From contig JALHMN010000011.1 in assembly GCA_022844005.1 (NCBI GenBank), forward strand, positions 1 to 50,535: a stretch of DNA of 50,535 nt, given 5' to 3'. Source of the DNA: a bacterium (GTDB lineage: Bacteria; Pseudomonadota; Alphaproteobacteria; Ferrovibrionales; Ferrovibrionaceae). Within the stretch, counting starts at the first letter, position 1, and the number at the start of each line of letters is the position of its first letter. Below, in pieces: positions 41,374 to 50,535 of this stretch. The notes under the pieces are model-generated. The model did no database searches. It worked only from the letters and a program-made list of their open reading frames with translations, and was not told the DNA's origin. The position numbers were made by a program, and so were the translations under genes.

Positions 41374-42125
41374 TCGCCGGCCAGGGCCCTGACTGCCGCT
41401 TCGAGGTGCAGCGGATCGGTCGTGCCGAGAATCGCAGACGCGACCCCTGGCGTGCCGACTGCAAAGCGCAGGGCCGAGGCGGGCAGTTTGCCCTGCGCCA
41501 GAGGTTTCTTCGCCAGCACTCCGGCCCCGTGCCGCCGGGCATCCTGCAACGCCAGGGACAGGCTCTGGTCGGTCTCGTTCCAAGTCAGCATCACCACATC
41601 GCAACGGATCGCGGCCCAACATGCACCGGCTTCGGTCTTGGCCGAGAAGCCGACGGCGCCGATCTTGCCCTGCCGCTTCAGCCGCTCGAGTGCGTCTATG
41701 GCCTGGCCGAACTTCGCCTCGCCTTCGTCCAGCCCGTCGGAATGCACGGTGAGCAGATCGATGCGGTCGGTTCGCAGATGGCGCAGGCTCCGACCGACGC
41801 TCGCGAGGACCGCCGGGCGGGAGAAATCGAAATGCGACTGTAGGCCGTCGAATGCCTCGCCGGCCTTGCTCGCGATCCGCCAGCGTTCGCGACGTCCGGC
41901 GAGAAGCGCGCCCAGACGTGCTTCGCTCTCGCCATAGGCCGGGGCCGTATCGATGAGATTGACGCCGAGTTCCTCCGCCCGGTCGAGCAGGTGCAGTAAT
42001 CTGTCATCGCCGGGAAGGGTGGACGGAACGCGATAGCCAAGCCCGGCAAGCCGACCCCAGGTGACCGTGCCGAGGCCGATAACCGAGACGGCCATGCCGG
42101 TCTGTCCGAGTAGCCTCAGCTCCAT
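41337..42125 (-). CDS. Aldo/keto reductase
   Basis: 262 residues, a slightly short AKR. The catalytic tetrad is visible: Asp and Tyr in NLIDTAPAYGESE, Lys in IASKAGEAF, His in LLTVHSDG. NADPH-binding residues near the end are in GTPGVASAILGTTDP. The substrate is unknown. It is last in the minus-strand operon and overlaps the FAD oxidoreductase by 10 nt. ATG 42125 (MELRLLGQTG) matches the usual AKR N-terminus. Confidence 0.9.
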   Translation of the reverse strand: MELRLLGQTGMAVSVIGLGTVTWGRLAGLGYRVPSTLPGDDRLLHLLDRAEELGVNLIDTAPAYGESEARLGALLAGRRERWRIASKAGEAFDGLQSHFDFSRPAVLASVGRSLRHLRTDRIDLLTVHSDGLDEGEAKFGQAIDALERLKRQGKIGAVGFSAKTEAGACWAAIRCDVVMLTWNETDQSLSLALQDARRHGAGVLAKKPLAQGKLPASALRFAVGTPGVASAILGTTDPLHLEAAVRALAGDQDTQAGIENPC

Positions 42126-43273
42126 CGCTCGACCTCCGCCCAGGGAGGCGAGGCGATGTCGGCCCTGGGCCAATCCGCGAGAACCATGCGCTCGCCCTGT
42201 CGGGGCGCAATCTGTTCGCGCACCCAGGAAAGCGTCTTGGCTGCTGCCACAGGGGCCAGCGCCAGCTTCGTCGGCCAGACGGCGAGCGTCCGCCCGAGAG
42301 CCTGCAGCACCGGTCCGTCGGGTCGTCGGCCGCCGCGGGCTGCGCCCTCGATGCGGTCGATCCGGTATGTGGCAAAGCGAAGCGCCGATGTTGCGGCGGG
42401 CCCGAGAGCACGCTCCAGTTCTTCCCTGGCGCGGAGGATCAGCTGATCGGGATGAAGGCCGACGCCGCGCTCGGCCAGATCGCCGCCGCAATACCAGATC
42501 CGGTCGAAGTCCATGCTATGGGTCGTGAGCGTGAGCCTCGGCCGACCGCGGCCGGATATCCAATGGGCATGCAAGTCCGCGGGAGCGTTCCGTGCCATGA
42601 CCATGTGCAGCGGACGTGCTTGCTGCCGGGCGCCCGTGGCGAGCGGCGCCGTGCCCGCACCGGCGGCGACGACGACGAGGCGCGCGCCGACTTGTCCTGG
42701 CCGGCCGCGCGGTCCTCGGAGCGTGACGCCTATGGCCTCCTTTGTCTGCTCGAGCGCCACAGCTTCCGCACGGCGGATACGGGTAGCATGCGTTGCCGCC
42801 AGGGCGGCAAGGACCGAGCCGACGTTCATCACCGGTTCGTCCAGGGCGATCACGCGGCTGGATCCCGGAGCGGCGGCGAGCACGGGGGGCCAATCCCGTT
42901 GGGCAAGACGGCGACTGTTCGCGGTGACGAGGCGGGCGGCAATCTCCATTCCGATTCCGCCGGTGACCAGGAGGTGCCGCTCGGCGCTCTGCGTCGCTGC
43001 GGCAAGCGACGGTTCTGCCCGACCCGCCATGAGGTCTCGCCAATGCCGGGGCATGCCCGTGACACTCGAAGCGGTGCGCGCCCCGCTGGCTTCAATCGCG
43101 TATTTCGTTCCGCCATGGATGATGCCCTGGGCGGCGATGCTCTGGCCGGCGCCGAGCGCCCGGCGTTCTATCAGTGCCGTGTCGAAGCCGGCGGCGAGTA
43201 GCCGGTCCAGGATCCACAGCCCGGCAATGCCGCCTCCAACAACCAGGACGTCGAGAAGCGGCGTTTCGCTCAC
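42116..43273 (-). CDS. FAD-dependent oxidoreductase (DAO family)
   Basis: 385 residues. The dinucleotide-binding motif VLVVGGGIAGLWILDRLLAAG is at residues 9-29 (read in parts), followed by GAGQSIAAQGIIHGGTKYA, the flavin loop of the DAO/GlpD family. The rest fits glycine- or glycerol-3-phosphate-oxidase-like enzymes, but the substrate pocket gives no clear identity. It overlaps hldE by 4 nt at its start and the AKR by 10 nt at its end. Co-expression with heptose synthesis could mean a sugar-alcohol or envelope-sugar oxidation, which is speculative. Confidence 0.85.
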   Translation of the reverse strand: MSETPLLDVLVVGGGIAGLWILDRLLAAGFDTALIERRALGAGQSIAAQGIIHGGTKYAIEASGARTASSVTGMPRHWRDLMAGRAEPSLAAATQSAERHLLVTGGIGMEIAARLVTANSRRLAQRDWPPVLAAAPGSSRVIALDEPVMNVGSVLAALAATHATRIRRAEAVALEQTKEAIGVTLRGPRGRPGQVGARLVVVAAGAGTAPLATGARQQARPLHMVMARNAPADLHAHWISGRGRPRLTLTTHSMDFDRIWYCGGDLAERGVGLHPDQLILRAREELERALGPAATSALRFATYRIDRIEGAARGGRRPDGPVLQALGRTLAVWPTKLALAPVAAAKTLSWVREQIAPRQGERMVLADWPRADIASPPWAEVERWS

Positions 43274-44751
43274 GTGCCGAGCTTCGCGACGGTCGCGGTT
43301 GTGCTGTGGCCGGGCAGCAGGCGGGCGAGCCGGACTTCTCCGCCGTAGCTCCGGACCAGATCGGCGCCCACGACCTGATCGATCGCGTAGTCTCCGCCCT
43401 TCACGAGGACATCGGGCCGCAGCCGTTCGAGGAGGGGAGTGGGCGTGTCCTCGGGGAAGATGACGACCAGATCCACATCCGCCAGCGCGGCCAGAACGAG
43501 GGCGCGGGCCTGATCGGACTGCACCGGGCGCGCGTCACCCTTCAGGCGTCGAACCGAGGCATCGGCATTGATGGCGACGACCAACCGGTCGCAGGCGCTC
43601 TTGGCTTCCGCGATGAGGGCCAGATGGCCGGGATGCAGAAGATCGAAGACGCCGTTGGTGAATCCGACTGCCAGGCGCGCTTCTCGCCATGCGGCCACCC
43701 GTGCTGCGGCCTGCTCGAGGCCGGCGATCTTCCCCGTCGCGGATTCGGTGATGTTTCGCCGCAACGCCGACTGCAGCTCGGCACCCCCGATGACGGCGGC
43801 GCCGGCGTGCTGCACCGCGAGACCGCCCGCGATATTCGCAAGCCGCGCGGCATCGGCATATGACCCTCCCGCCGCCACCACCGCGGCAAGTACCGCAACC
43901 ACGGTATCGCCGGCCCCGGTGACGTCATAGACATCACGCGTCTCGGTCGGCAGGTGCAGCACCGGTCTGCCTGCTTCCAGCAAGGTCATGCCGCATTCCG
44001 CTCGGCTCAAGGCGATGGCCCGGGCGCCGGCGATCTCCAGCGCACGTTTCGCCGCGGCTTCGGCGCCCGCATCGTCTTCGGCAATCACGCCGGTGCCGGC
44101 CTCGATCTCGCGGCGGTTGGGCTTCAGGAGATCCGCGCCGCGATAGCGTGTGATGTCGCCCGCGATCGGGTCGACGACGATTGCCCGGCGGGCGCTTCTT
44201 GCCGCATCGATCAGCCGCCGCAGGACGGCCTCGGACAGCAGCCCCTTCCCGTAGTCCGATAGGACCAGCACATCGCAATCGGGCAGGGCCGCCGTAACGG
44301 CACCGACAAGGCGGTCCGCCAGATCCTGCGCCAGGGCCGCTGTGGTTTCCAGATCGGCGCGCAACAACTGCTGTGCGCCGGCGACAAAACGCGTCTTCAC
44401 TGTGGTCTGCCGGCCCGGGGCGACAAGCAGGGACGCAGCCACGCCGGCGCCGTCGAGTGTCGCGCGAAGGGCAGCGCCCGCGGGATCATCGCCCACGGCG
44501 CCGAACAGCCGGGTTGCGATGCCGAGTGCGGCAAGGTTGCGGGCCGCATTGCCGGCTCCGCCCGGTACCTCGCGCTCGGCCGTGACCCTGAGCACGGGAA
44601 TCGGCGCTTCGGGCGAAATCCGTTCGACACTGCCCTGGACGTAGCGATCGAGCATCACATCGCCGACAACCAGGGCTCGGCGGCCCCGCATGCGATCTAT
44701 CAGCGATAGCAGAGCGGATGCCTGCGTCGCGGGGATCGAACGATCAGACAC
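43270..44751 (-). CDS. hldE: Bifunctional D-beta-heptose 7-phosphate kinase / heptose 1-phosphate adenylyltransferase
   Basis: Makes ADP-D-glycero-beta-D-manno-heptose for the LPS inner core. 493 residues. The N-terminal PfkB kinase has ISPEAPIPVLRV, GGAGNAARNLAALG and VTGAGDTVVAVLA. The C-terminal nucleotidyltransferase has VGFTNGVFDLLHPGHLALIAEAK (HxGH-type motif, read in parts) and LVKGGDYAIDQVVGAD. The start is GTG 44751, which overlaps the HD-GYP stop by 8 nt; a longer frame upstream lies inside that gene and is rejected. Confidence 0.95.
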   Translation of the reverse strand: MSDRSIPATQASALLSLIDRMRGRRALVVGDVMLDRYVQGSVERISPEAPIPVLRVTAEREVPGGAGNAARNLAALGIATRLFGAVGDDPAGAALRATLDGAGVAASLLVAPGRQTTVKTRFVAGAQQLLRADLETTAALAQDLADRLVGAVTAALPDCDVLVLSDYGKGLLSEAVLRRLIDAARSARRAIVVDPIAGDITRYRGADLLKPNRREIEAGTGVIAEDDAGAEAAAKRALEIAGARAIALSRAECGMTLLEAGRPVLHLPTETRDVYDVTGAGDTVVAVLAAVVAAGGSYADAARLANIAGGLAVQHAGAAVIGGAELQSALRRNITESATGKIAGLEQAAARVAAWREARLAVGFTNGVFDLLHPGHLALIAEAKSACDRLVVAINADASVRRLKGDARPVQSDQARALVLAALADVDLVVIFPEDTPTPLLERLRPDVLVKGGDYAIDQVVGADLVRSYGGEVRLARLLPGHSTTATVAKLGT

Positions 44752-46879
44752 CGGCGGCCCGCGGCGGTTCGCCGAACCTGGCCCAGCGGGCCCGCCCGCC
44801 ACGGTTCTCCAAAACGTTGAGAAGGGCCGCGACGGCTGCCCGGTCGAAGCGCGCGCCGACATCGCGCATCAGGGCGTCCGCGGCCTTTTCCGGCGCAAGG
44901 CCCGGGCGCCAGGCGCGCGCGCTCGCCATTCCGACGAAGGCGTTGGCGACCGAGACGATGCGCGCCATCGGCAGGATGGCGTCGCCGCTCAGGCCATGGG
45001 GTACGCCGGTGCCGTCCCAATGCTCCTGCAACTGGCGCAATGTCTGCACCACGGGGCCGTCGAACTCGACACCGTCCAGGAGGTCGGCAGAGGTAAGGAT
45101 GCTGTCTCGGATCAGCCTCATCTCCTCCTCGCTGAGGGCGCCCTGCCGGGTGAGGAGTTCCGCGGGTACCGCGATCTTGCCCAAATTCATGACCGAGGCG
45201 GCGATCTCGACGGTTTCCACCTCAACCGCGGACAATCCCATCTCTTCGGCGATGTCACGGGAGACCTCGGCGACGCGGGCGGAATGATTGGCGGAGTAGG
45301 GGTCGCGCCGATCGATCACGGCCACCAGCGTGGCGGTGAGCTGTTTCAGGATGCGTTCGCGGCGGGCGCGCTCGTTGACCAGGTCGGTTATGTCCTCGGT
45401 CACCATCAGCACGCCATCGACGAAATCGCCGCTGTCGGGCAGAGGTACATGCGCGGTTTTCAGGATGCGCTTGGTCTCGTCGTCACCCACGGCCTCGATC
45501 TCGACCACCGTGCTGCCCGTTTCGCGCGCCCTGCGGTTCTGCTGCTCCAGCCCCTTGGCGCGAATGGGGCCGATGACCGCCGCCAGGGTCTTGCCCAGCA
45601 TCTCCTCGGTTTCGATGCCGGTTCCGGCGGCGGCCTCGCGATTGGCGAAGGTGTAGCGGCCCTGCTGGTCGACGGCGGCAATGGCCGTGGGCTGGCTGTC
45701 GGTGACCACCCGCATGAAGGTGAAGAGGCGCGAGAAGCGATCCGCCATGTCGCGGAACTGTTCCGCGGCCTGAGCGGCGCGCACCGAAGTGCCGTGGCGC
45801 CAGACGGCGACAACCACGATGCCGACAAAGGCGATGGCACCGAGAAAGACGACGAGCAGGACGCGCGTCCTGTATCGGGTCTCCGCCAGCGCTTCCGCGG
45901 TGTCGACCTTGCGGACCAGAACCCAGGGGGCGGTCTTAACGGCGCGCGCTACCGCCAGGACGGCATTGCCTGCGTAATCGCGTCTCTCCGCGAACCCGCC
46001 GGGATTGCCGAGCGCGAATGCGGTGTCGAGATCGGGCGTGTTCCCGGCCAGGATGCGCATCAGCGCCGGCGTGCCGTCGCGCAGGCCGGTGACGTATTCG
46101 ATGCCGTCTCCGGCGCGGCGCACGATCTCGCTCTCCGCGGTCCGCGCGGTCTCCCCGGGCTGGATGATCCGCCGCTCCAGTTCGGCCACGACCGGCCGCA
46201 CGCCAATCACCGCCCCGATCTCGTCTCCGGCTTTCGCATCGGCCTGGACGCCGTGCACCGGCCAGATGAAACCCATCACCACCTCGCCCGCCGCGGTGCG
46301 GTACGCGTCGATAATGGACTTTTCGCCTGGAACCCGGGTCGCGAGCGCGGCCGCGATCGGTCCTTCCAGCGCCGGCAGGCCTGCCGTCCCCGCGACCAGC
46401 CGGCCGAGCGGGTCGATCACCGCGATGCCGCCATTGGCGGCAACCGGGATATTGGCGGCGACGGGCGCTGCCGGGCGGGGGCCCATGAAACCCTCGCGCT
46501 CCGCCGTCGCGGTGGCGAGATTGCGGATGTAACCGGTCTGCGCCTCCCCGTCGGCCACGCCCGCGGCATCACCGTCGCTGAGCGCGAGTTCGGTGAGATA
46601 GAGCTGGACGGTGGGGTTCTCGGCCAGTTCGCGCACGATCCGGTATTGCGCGTCCAGCCAATCGTCGATGGCGGCCACCCGGCTGTCGGCGACGATGCCG
46701 AGGCGGACCTGCCAGCCGATCAGGTCGCGGTCGCGCTCGTTGGCGACGAAGCGCAGGACGACAATGACGCCGAGCACCAAGACGAGACCGAGGAGAATAC
46801 CGGCCATGAGCACGATACGGCGCGCCCGGCGGCCTTTCTCCTCGATCCCAGCTGCAATAGACTGGCTCGTCTGCGCCAT
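44744..46879 (-). CDS. Membrane sensor with PAS and degenerate HD-GYP domain
   Basis: 711 residues. TM1 (IVLMAGILLGLVLVLGVIVV, about 22-41) and TM2 (VLLVVFLGAIAFVGIVVVAV, about 342-361) bound a large extracytoplasmic, probably dCache-like domain. A PAS domain follows (about 390-500). The C-terminal HD-GYP domain (about 515-690) has lost its metal ligands: the HD pair is M564-N565 (ASVMNLGKIAVP), the HH pair is L617-Q618 (LQEHWDGTGVP), and GYP is GVP. It therefore is unlikely to hydrolyse c-di-GMP and may only bind a ligand or partner. It heads the hldE operon with an 8-nt overlap. Confidence 0.88.
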   Translation of the reverse strand: MAQTSQSIAAGIEEKGRRARRIVLMAGILLGLVLVLGVIVVLRFVANERDRDLIGWQVRLGIVADSRVAAIDDWLDAQYRIVRELAENPTVQLYLTELALSDGDAAGVADGEAQTGYIRNLATATAEREGFMGPRPAAPVAANIPVAANGGIAVIDPLGRLVAGTAGLPALEGPIAAALATRVPGEKSIIDAYRTAAGEVVMGFIWPVHGVQADAKAGDEIGAVIGVRPVVAELERRIIQPGETARTAESEIVRRAGDGIEYVTGLRDGTPALMRILAGNTPDLDTAFALGNPGGFAERRDYAGNAVLAVARAVKTAPWVLVRKVDTAEALAETRYRTRVLLVVFLGAIAFVGIVVVAVWRHGTSVRAAQAAEQFRDMADRFSRLFTFMRVVTDSQPTAIAAVDQQGRYTFANREAAAGTGIETEEMLGKTLAAVIGPIRAKGLEQQNRRARETGSTVVEIEAVGDDETKRILKTAHVPLPDSGDFVDGVLMVTEDITDLVNERARRERILKQLTATLVAVIDRRDPYSANHSARVAEVSRDIAEEMGLSAVEVETVEIAASVMNLGKIAVPAELLTRQGALSEEEMRLIRDSILTSADLLDGVEFDGPVVQTLRQLQEHWDGTGVPHGLSGDAILPMARIVSVANAFVGMASARAWRPGLAPEKAADALMRDVGARFDRAAVAALLNVLENRGGRARWARFGEPPRAAGV

Positions 46880-47135
46880 CCGGCTCTCGCGTTCCTCGCT
46901 GCCGCCCGCCGATATCGCGGGGAATCGGCTGCTTCGAGCCGCACCTTACCGCGCGAAGCGCCGGGCGGGAAATTGGACCGAAGTCCCGTGGCTTAACCCG
47001 TGGGTTGAATTTCGCGCGAAATGGTCACACTTCGTGATCGGCAGGTCGTGGAACATGCCGGCTTCCGCCGCGTTTTTGCCGCAAAGCGATCGTCCTTAGG
47101 GGTGATTGCGTATTTGCTTTTTCAGAGGGTTTCGC

Positions 47136-47723
47136 ATGCTTAGGCGCCAGGTTCTCCAGGTTCTTGCAGCCTCGCCGTTGGTGCTGGCCGGGCTACGGCC
47201 AGCCCATGCCGGGGGGGAACCCCGGGCCTTCGTGGAAGACCTGTCGCAGGAAGTCATCGTCACGCTCAAGTCCGACCCGTCGGTCGCGGGTCGCGCGGCG
47301 AAGCTCGCCGATGTGCTGCGTCGGGGGTTGGATATCGACGGGATGGCGCGATTTGCTCTCGGCCGGCATGCGCAGACGCTGTCTCCGGACCAGGTGAAAG
47401 CCTTCGACGTGGCTTTCGAGCGCAACGTGGTCGAGACCTATTCCGACCTGCTGGCCCGCCAGACCGTGACCGAGGTGAAGGTCGGCCCGGCGGAGAAGAA
47501 GGGTGAACGCGACTATGTGGTTGAATCCACTGTCGGAAAGTCGGGGGGGCAGACTTCGGTCTATGGCTGGCGGGTGCGCGACACCGATGGCGGCATGAAG
47601 ATCGTGGATGTGGTGGTCGGCGGCGTCAGCATGCTGGTCACCAAACGCCAGGAATTCGCCTCGGTGATCCAGCGCGAGGGCATCGACGGGCTGATCCGGC
47701 GCCTGCAGCAACAGACCGGCTGA
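47136..47723 (+). CDS. MlaC/Ttg2D-like phospholipid-binding protein
   Basis: 195 residues from ATG 47136 (MLRRQVLQVLAASPLVLAG). Signal peptide cut near AHA. Family features are RAFVEDLSQEVIVTL, RGLDIDGMARFALGRHAQTLSP, FERNVVETYSDLLARQ and the C-terminal FASVIQREGIDGLIRRLQQ. MlaC shuttles phospholipids across the periplasm for outer-membrane asymmetry; HpnM-type hopanoid proteins are related. No other mla genes are nearby, so it is an orphan. AGAGGG precedes the ATG by about 7 nt. mscL follows after 61 bp. Confidence 0.88.
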   Translation: MLRRQVLQVLAASPLVLAGLRPAHAGGEPRAFVEDLSQEVIVTLKSDPSVAGRAAKLADVLRRGLDIDGMARFALGRHAQTLSPDQVKAFDVAFERNVVETYSDLLARQTVTEVKVGPAEKKGERDYVVESTVGKSGGQTSVYGWRVRDTDGGMKIVDVVVGGVSMLVTKRQEFASVIQREGIDGLIRRLQQQTG

Positions 47724-47784
47724 TCGCCAAGCGGCCGAATCCGGCTATGCTGATCCCCTGACCGCCACACGGCAGGGGGAGAGA

Positions 47785-48213
47785 ATGCTCAACGAATTCA
47801 AGACGTTCATCACGCGTGGTAACGTCATCGACTTGGCTGTCGGTATCATCATCGGGGCGGCCTTCACGGCGATCGTCGATTCGCTGGTGAAGGACGTGAT
47901 CATGCCGCCGATCGGCTTCATCCTGGGCGGCATCGACTTCTCCAACTTCTTCCTGACCATCGCGGGCGAGCCGAAGGCGACGCTCGACCAGACCAAGGAA
48001 GCCGGCGCCGTGGTCATCGCCTACGGCGCTTTCATCAATGCAATCATCAAGTTCGCGATCGTTGCCTTTGCCGTCTTCATGATCGTGAAGGCGGTCAACC
48101 GGTTGCGCGAACTGGCGCTCAAGGCGCCGCCGCCGTCGGCCGGCCCCCCGCCGCCCCCGCCTGAGGATATCCGGCTGCTGAGCGAAATCCGGGACCTCCT
48201 CAAACAGCGCTGA
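47785..48213 (+). CDS. mscL: Large-conductance mechanosensitive channel
   Basis: Pentameric tension-gated channel releasing solutes on osmotic downshock. 142 residues. The N-terminal FKTFITRGNVIDLAVGIIIGAAF is the S1/TM1 signature (read in parts) and DSLVKDVIMPPIG follows it. TM2 is IKFAIVAFAVFMIVKAVN. A Pro-rich linker (APPPSAGPPPPPP) is followed by the C-terminal helix DIRLLSEIRDLLKQ. GGGGGAGAGA precedes the ATG and a strong terminator follows. Confidence 0.97.
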   Translation: MLNEFKTFITRGNVIDLAVGIIIGAAFTAIVDSLVKDVIMPPIGFILGGIDFSNFFLTIAGEPKATLDQTKEAGAVVIAYGAFINAIIKFAIVAFAVFMIVKAVNRLRELALKAPPPSAGPPPPPPEDIRLLSEIRDLLKQR

Positions 48214-48230
48214 TTGGGCTAGGGTCACCC

Positions 48231-48261
48231 ACGGCCCGGCCACCCGGCCGGGCCGTGTTTT
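48231..48261 (+). terminator. Rho-independent terminator of mscL
   Basis: Perfect 11-bp stem ACGGCCCGGCC / GGCCGGGCCGT with a 4-nt loop, followed by GTTTT, 17 bp after the mscL stop. Confidence 0.85.
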
Positions 48262-48327
48262 GATCCAGCGCCCGGCCAGCATTCACCATGACCACGATTT
48301 CGCTGCGCCGGGCTTGAAGGCTTTTCG

Positions 48328-49464
48328 ATGAACGGTTACGCGCAACGAGGGTTGCTGCCCGCGGGCCTGCGGGATGCGCTTCCCCCGGTGGCCGAGTGGG
48401 AGGCGCAGGTCGGCGAACGCCTGCTCGCCCGCTTCGCCGCCCATGGCTACCAGCGGGTGAAGCCGCCCCTGATCGAGTTCGAGGAGACGCTGCTGGAGGG
48501 GTCCGGCGCGGCGCTGGCGCCGCAGACCTTCCGGCTGATGGACCCGGTGAGCCAGCGGATGATGGGCGTGCGCCCGGACATCACGCTGCAGGTGGCCCGC
48601 ATCGCCGAGACCCGCCTCGCCGACGCAGCCCGGCCGCTCAGGCTTTCCTACATGGGCCAGGTGCTGCGGGTGAAGGGCACCCAGCTGCGGCCAGAGCGGC
48701 AGTTCGCCCAGGCCGGGATGGAGTTGATCGGCGCCGGCACGCTCGCCGCCGATATCGAGGTGGCGCTGCTGGCGGCCGAAGCGCTCACCGGCCTCGGCGT
48801 GCCCAGGCCCTCGATCGACCTCTGCGAACCGACACTGGTGCCGGCGCTCTGTGCCGCGGTCGGCCTCGATGCGAAGGCGGCAGCCGCCACGAAGGCGGCG
48901 CTGGACCAGAAGGATGCCGCCGCGCTGCACGCCGCGGCCGGCGGGAAGGCGAAGATGCTGGAGCCGCTGCTCCGCCTCGCCGGGCCGGCGAAGGAGGTGG
49001 GGCCGGCGCTGCTCGCGCTCGACCTGCCGGCCGAGGAGGCGAAGATGCTGACCGATCTGGTCGCCGTCGCCGACGCGCTGCTCGACGCCGTGCCGGGCAT
49101 CCTGGTCACCATCGACGCCGCCGAAAGCCGCGGTTTCGAATACCAGACGGGGGTCTCCTTCACGCTCTTCGCGCGCGGCGTGCGGGGCGAACTCGGCCGG
49201 GGCGGGCGCTATGCCTCCGGCGGGACGGAGGCGGCATCCGGTTTCACCCTCTATCTGGACAGCCTGCTCCGCGCGCTGCCGGCGCCGAAGGTGGAACGGC
49301 TCCTGTTCGTGCCCCTCGGTGCTCCCGCGGCCGAGGCCGCGAAGGCGCGGGCCGAAGCCTGGCGCACCGTCCAGGGATTGGAACCCGCGGATGACATCCG
49401 CGCCGAGGCCCGCCGGCTGAATTGCGGGCATGTGTTGATCGACGGTCGGATCGAGGAAGTCTGA
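48328..49464 (+). CDS. hisZ: ATP phosphoribosyltransferase regulatory subunit
   Basis: HisS-like paralogue that activates and gives feedback control to short-form HisG. 378 residues. The HisRS-type core is visible in [28 protein letters not shown] (motif region, read in parts) and [15 protein letters not shown]. The C-terminal motif is [18 protein letters not shown]. The anticodon-binding domain of HisRS is absent, as in HisZ. Its presence implies a short HisG elsewhere. The stop overlaps the purA start (TGATG), the usual hisZ-purA link in alphaproteobacteria. Confidence 0.94.
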   Translation: MNGYAQRGLLPAGLRDALPPVAEWEAQVGERLLARFAAHGYQRVKPPLIEFEETLLEGSGAALAPQTFRLMDPVSQRMMGVRPDITLQVARIAETRLADAARPLRLSYMGQVLRVKGTQLRPERQFAQAGMELIGAGTLAADIEVALLAAEALTGLGVPRPSIDLCEPTLVPALCAAVGLDAKAAAATKAALDQKDAAALHAAAGGKAKMLEPLLRLAGPAKEVGPALLALDLPAEEAKMLTDLVAVADALLDAVPGILVTIDAAESRGFEYQTGVSFTLFARGVRGELGRGGRYASGGTEAASGFTLYLDSLLRALPAPKVERLLFVPLGAPAAEAAKARAEAWRTVQGLEPADDIRAEARRLNCGHVLIDGRIEEV

Positions 49465-50535
49465 TGACCAATGTGGCAGTAGTCGGCGCCCAATGGGGCG
49501 ACGAGGGCAAGGGCAAGATCGTCGACTGGCTGTGCGACCGGGCCGACATGGTGGTGCGCTTCCAGGGTGGCCACAACGCCGGCCATACGCTGGTGATCGA
49601 CGGCAAGGTTTACAAGCTGGCGCTGCTGCCCTCCGGTGTGGTGCGCGAAGGCAAGATGGCGGTCATCGGCAACGGCGTGGTGGTGGATCCCTGGGCCTTG
49701 TTCGAGGAGATCGGGCGGGTCGAGGCGCTGGGGCTGAGGATCACGCCCGAGAACCTGCGCATCGCCGACAACGCCACCCTGATCCTGCCGCTGCACCGCG
49801 ACCTCGACGGCTATCGCGAGGACAACAACAAGGGCATCAAGATCGGCACCACCCGGCGCGGCATCGGCCCGGCCTATGAGGACAAGGTGGGCCGGCGCGC
49901 CATCCGCGTCTGCGACCTCGCCGATCCGGAGGCGCTGGAAGCCAAGGTCGAGGGCCTTCTCACCCATCACAACGCGCTTCGCCGGGGCCTGGGGCGCGAC
50001 GAGGTGGACGGCGCCGAACTGCTCGCGGCGCTGAAGGCGATCGCACCCCGGCTGCTGCCCTTCGCCGACCGGGCCTGGCGGCTGATCGAGGAAGCCCGGC
50101 GCGAGGGCAAGCGCATCCTCTACGAAGGCGCGCAGGCCTTCCTGCTCGACATCGACCACGGCACCTATCCTTACGTCACCTCTTCCAACACCGTGGCGGC
50201 GCAGGCGGCGATCGGCTGCGGCAGCGGGCTGCGGGCGGTCGGCTATGTGCTGGGCATTGCCAAGGCCTATACGACCCGCGTCGGCGGCGGCCCTTTCCCG
50301 ACCGAGTTGCATGACGACATCGGCCGCGGCCTGCTCGACCGGGGCCGGGAATACGGCACCAATACCGGGCGGCCCCGGCGCTGCGGCTGGTTCGATGCCG
50401 TGCTGGTGCGCCAGGCCGTCACCATCAGCGGCATCGACGGCATCGCGCTCACCAAGCTCGACGTGCTGGACGGGCTGAAGGAAGTGAAGATCTGCATCGG
50501 CTATAAGATGGGCGATCGGACCCTCGACTACTTCC
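49464..50535 (+). CDS. purA: Adenylosuccinate synthetase (partial)
   Basis: First committed step from IMP to AMP, using GTP and aspartate. About 357 residues are present and the C-terminus lies beyond the right edge. Signatures are [11 protein letters not shown] (residues 8-18, P-loop with catalytic Asp 13), GGHNAGHT (catalytic His near 41), [35 protein letters not shown] (read in parts) and [14 protein letters not shown] 49464 is coupled to the hisZ stop. Confidence 0.97.
   Translation, partial: MTNVAVVGAQWGDEGKGKIVDWLCDRADMVVRFQGGHNAGHTLVIDGKVYKLALLPSGVVREGKMAVIGNGVVVDPWALFEEIGRVEALGLRITPENLRIADNATLILPLHRDLDGYREDNNKGIKIGTTRRGIGPAYEDKVGRRAIRVCDLADPEALEAKVEGLLTHHNALRRGLGRDEVDGAELLAALKAIAPRLLPFADRAWRLIEEARREGKRILYEGAQAFLLDIDHGTYPYVTSSNTVAAQAAIGCGSGLRAVGYVLGIAKAYTTRVGGGPFPTELHDDIGRGLLDRGREYGTNTGRPRRCGWFDAVLVRQAVTISGIDGIALTKLDVLDGLKEVKICIGYKMGDRTLDYF

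Noticed and set aside
44752-44862. N-terminal extension of hldE to 44862
   Set aside because: The extra 37 residues lie inside the HD-GYP gene, are unlike HldE and would greatly lengthen the overlap. GTG 44751 fits the family.

Overview
The window is about 50.5 kb of GC-rich, densely packed bacterial chromosome. Gene content and order point to an alphaproteobacterium, probably Rhodospirillales-like; this is inferred from gene families and no 16S is present. Markers are the run maf-aroE-coaE-dnaQ-secB-timA-mltA, a phaR/phaC-like/phaA/phaB polyhydroxyalkanoate locus, a heme-anchored class III adenylate cyclase, and hisZ next to purA. The order maf to secB lies close to the replication origin in several alphaproteobacteria, so this may be origin-proximal. 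I see no tRNA, rRNA, CRISPR array, insertion sequence or prophage.

Layout. 1-9.4 kb, all minus strand: a partial methylmalonyl-CoA mutase, a MATE exporter, mltA, timA, secB, dnaQ, coaE, aroE, maf, a lipoprotein and a bactofilin. 9.5-20.2 kb: a CysZ/EI24-like membrane protein, an amidase, a PfkB adenosine-kinase-like enzyme, a redox-sensor-like adenylate cyclase, HIT, hisE, an OmpA-like lipoprotein, a small P-loop kinase, an acyl-CoA dehydrogenase, a DUF805 protein and a HAD phosphatase. 20.2-25.5 kb: MsrP, a membrane histidine kinase, and three translationally coupled Tad-type pseudopilin or TadG genes.

25.5-32.9 kb is the most accessory-looking part, with large intergenic gaps and lower GC between genes. 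It holds a 49-residue membrane peptide, a PEP-CTERM surface protein behind a near-perfect sigma-54 promoter, a membrane-anchored sensor ending in a LuxR-type DNA-binding domain, a kexin-like S8 protease with RTX repeats, a CigR/RcnB-like protein and a cluster of short palindromes.

32.9-41.4 kb: a hydratase coupled to an EF-G paralogue, then the PHA locus: phaR, a small coiled-coil protein overlapping a short PhaC-like synthase by 200 nt, phaA and phaB. A CxxC carboxymuconolactone decarboxylase-like protein and a small secreted protein follow. 41.3-46.9 kb is one overlapping minus-strand operon: a degenerate HD-GYP sensor, hldE, an FAD oxidoreductase and an aldo/keto reductase. 47.1-50.5 kb: an MlaC-like protein, mscL with a strong terminator, hisZ and a partial purA.

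The best leads are the sigma-54 PEP-CTERM gene beside the membrane-bound LuxR-type regulator, the minimal class III-like PHA synthase locus, the heme/2Fe-2S/cyclase fusion, the HD-GYP pseudoenzyme at the head of the heptose operon, and the palindrome cluster at 32.5-32.9 kb.
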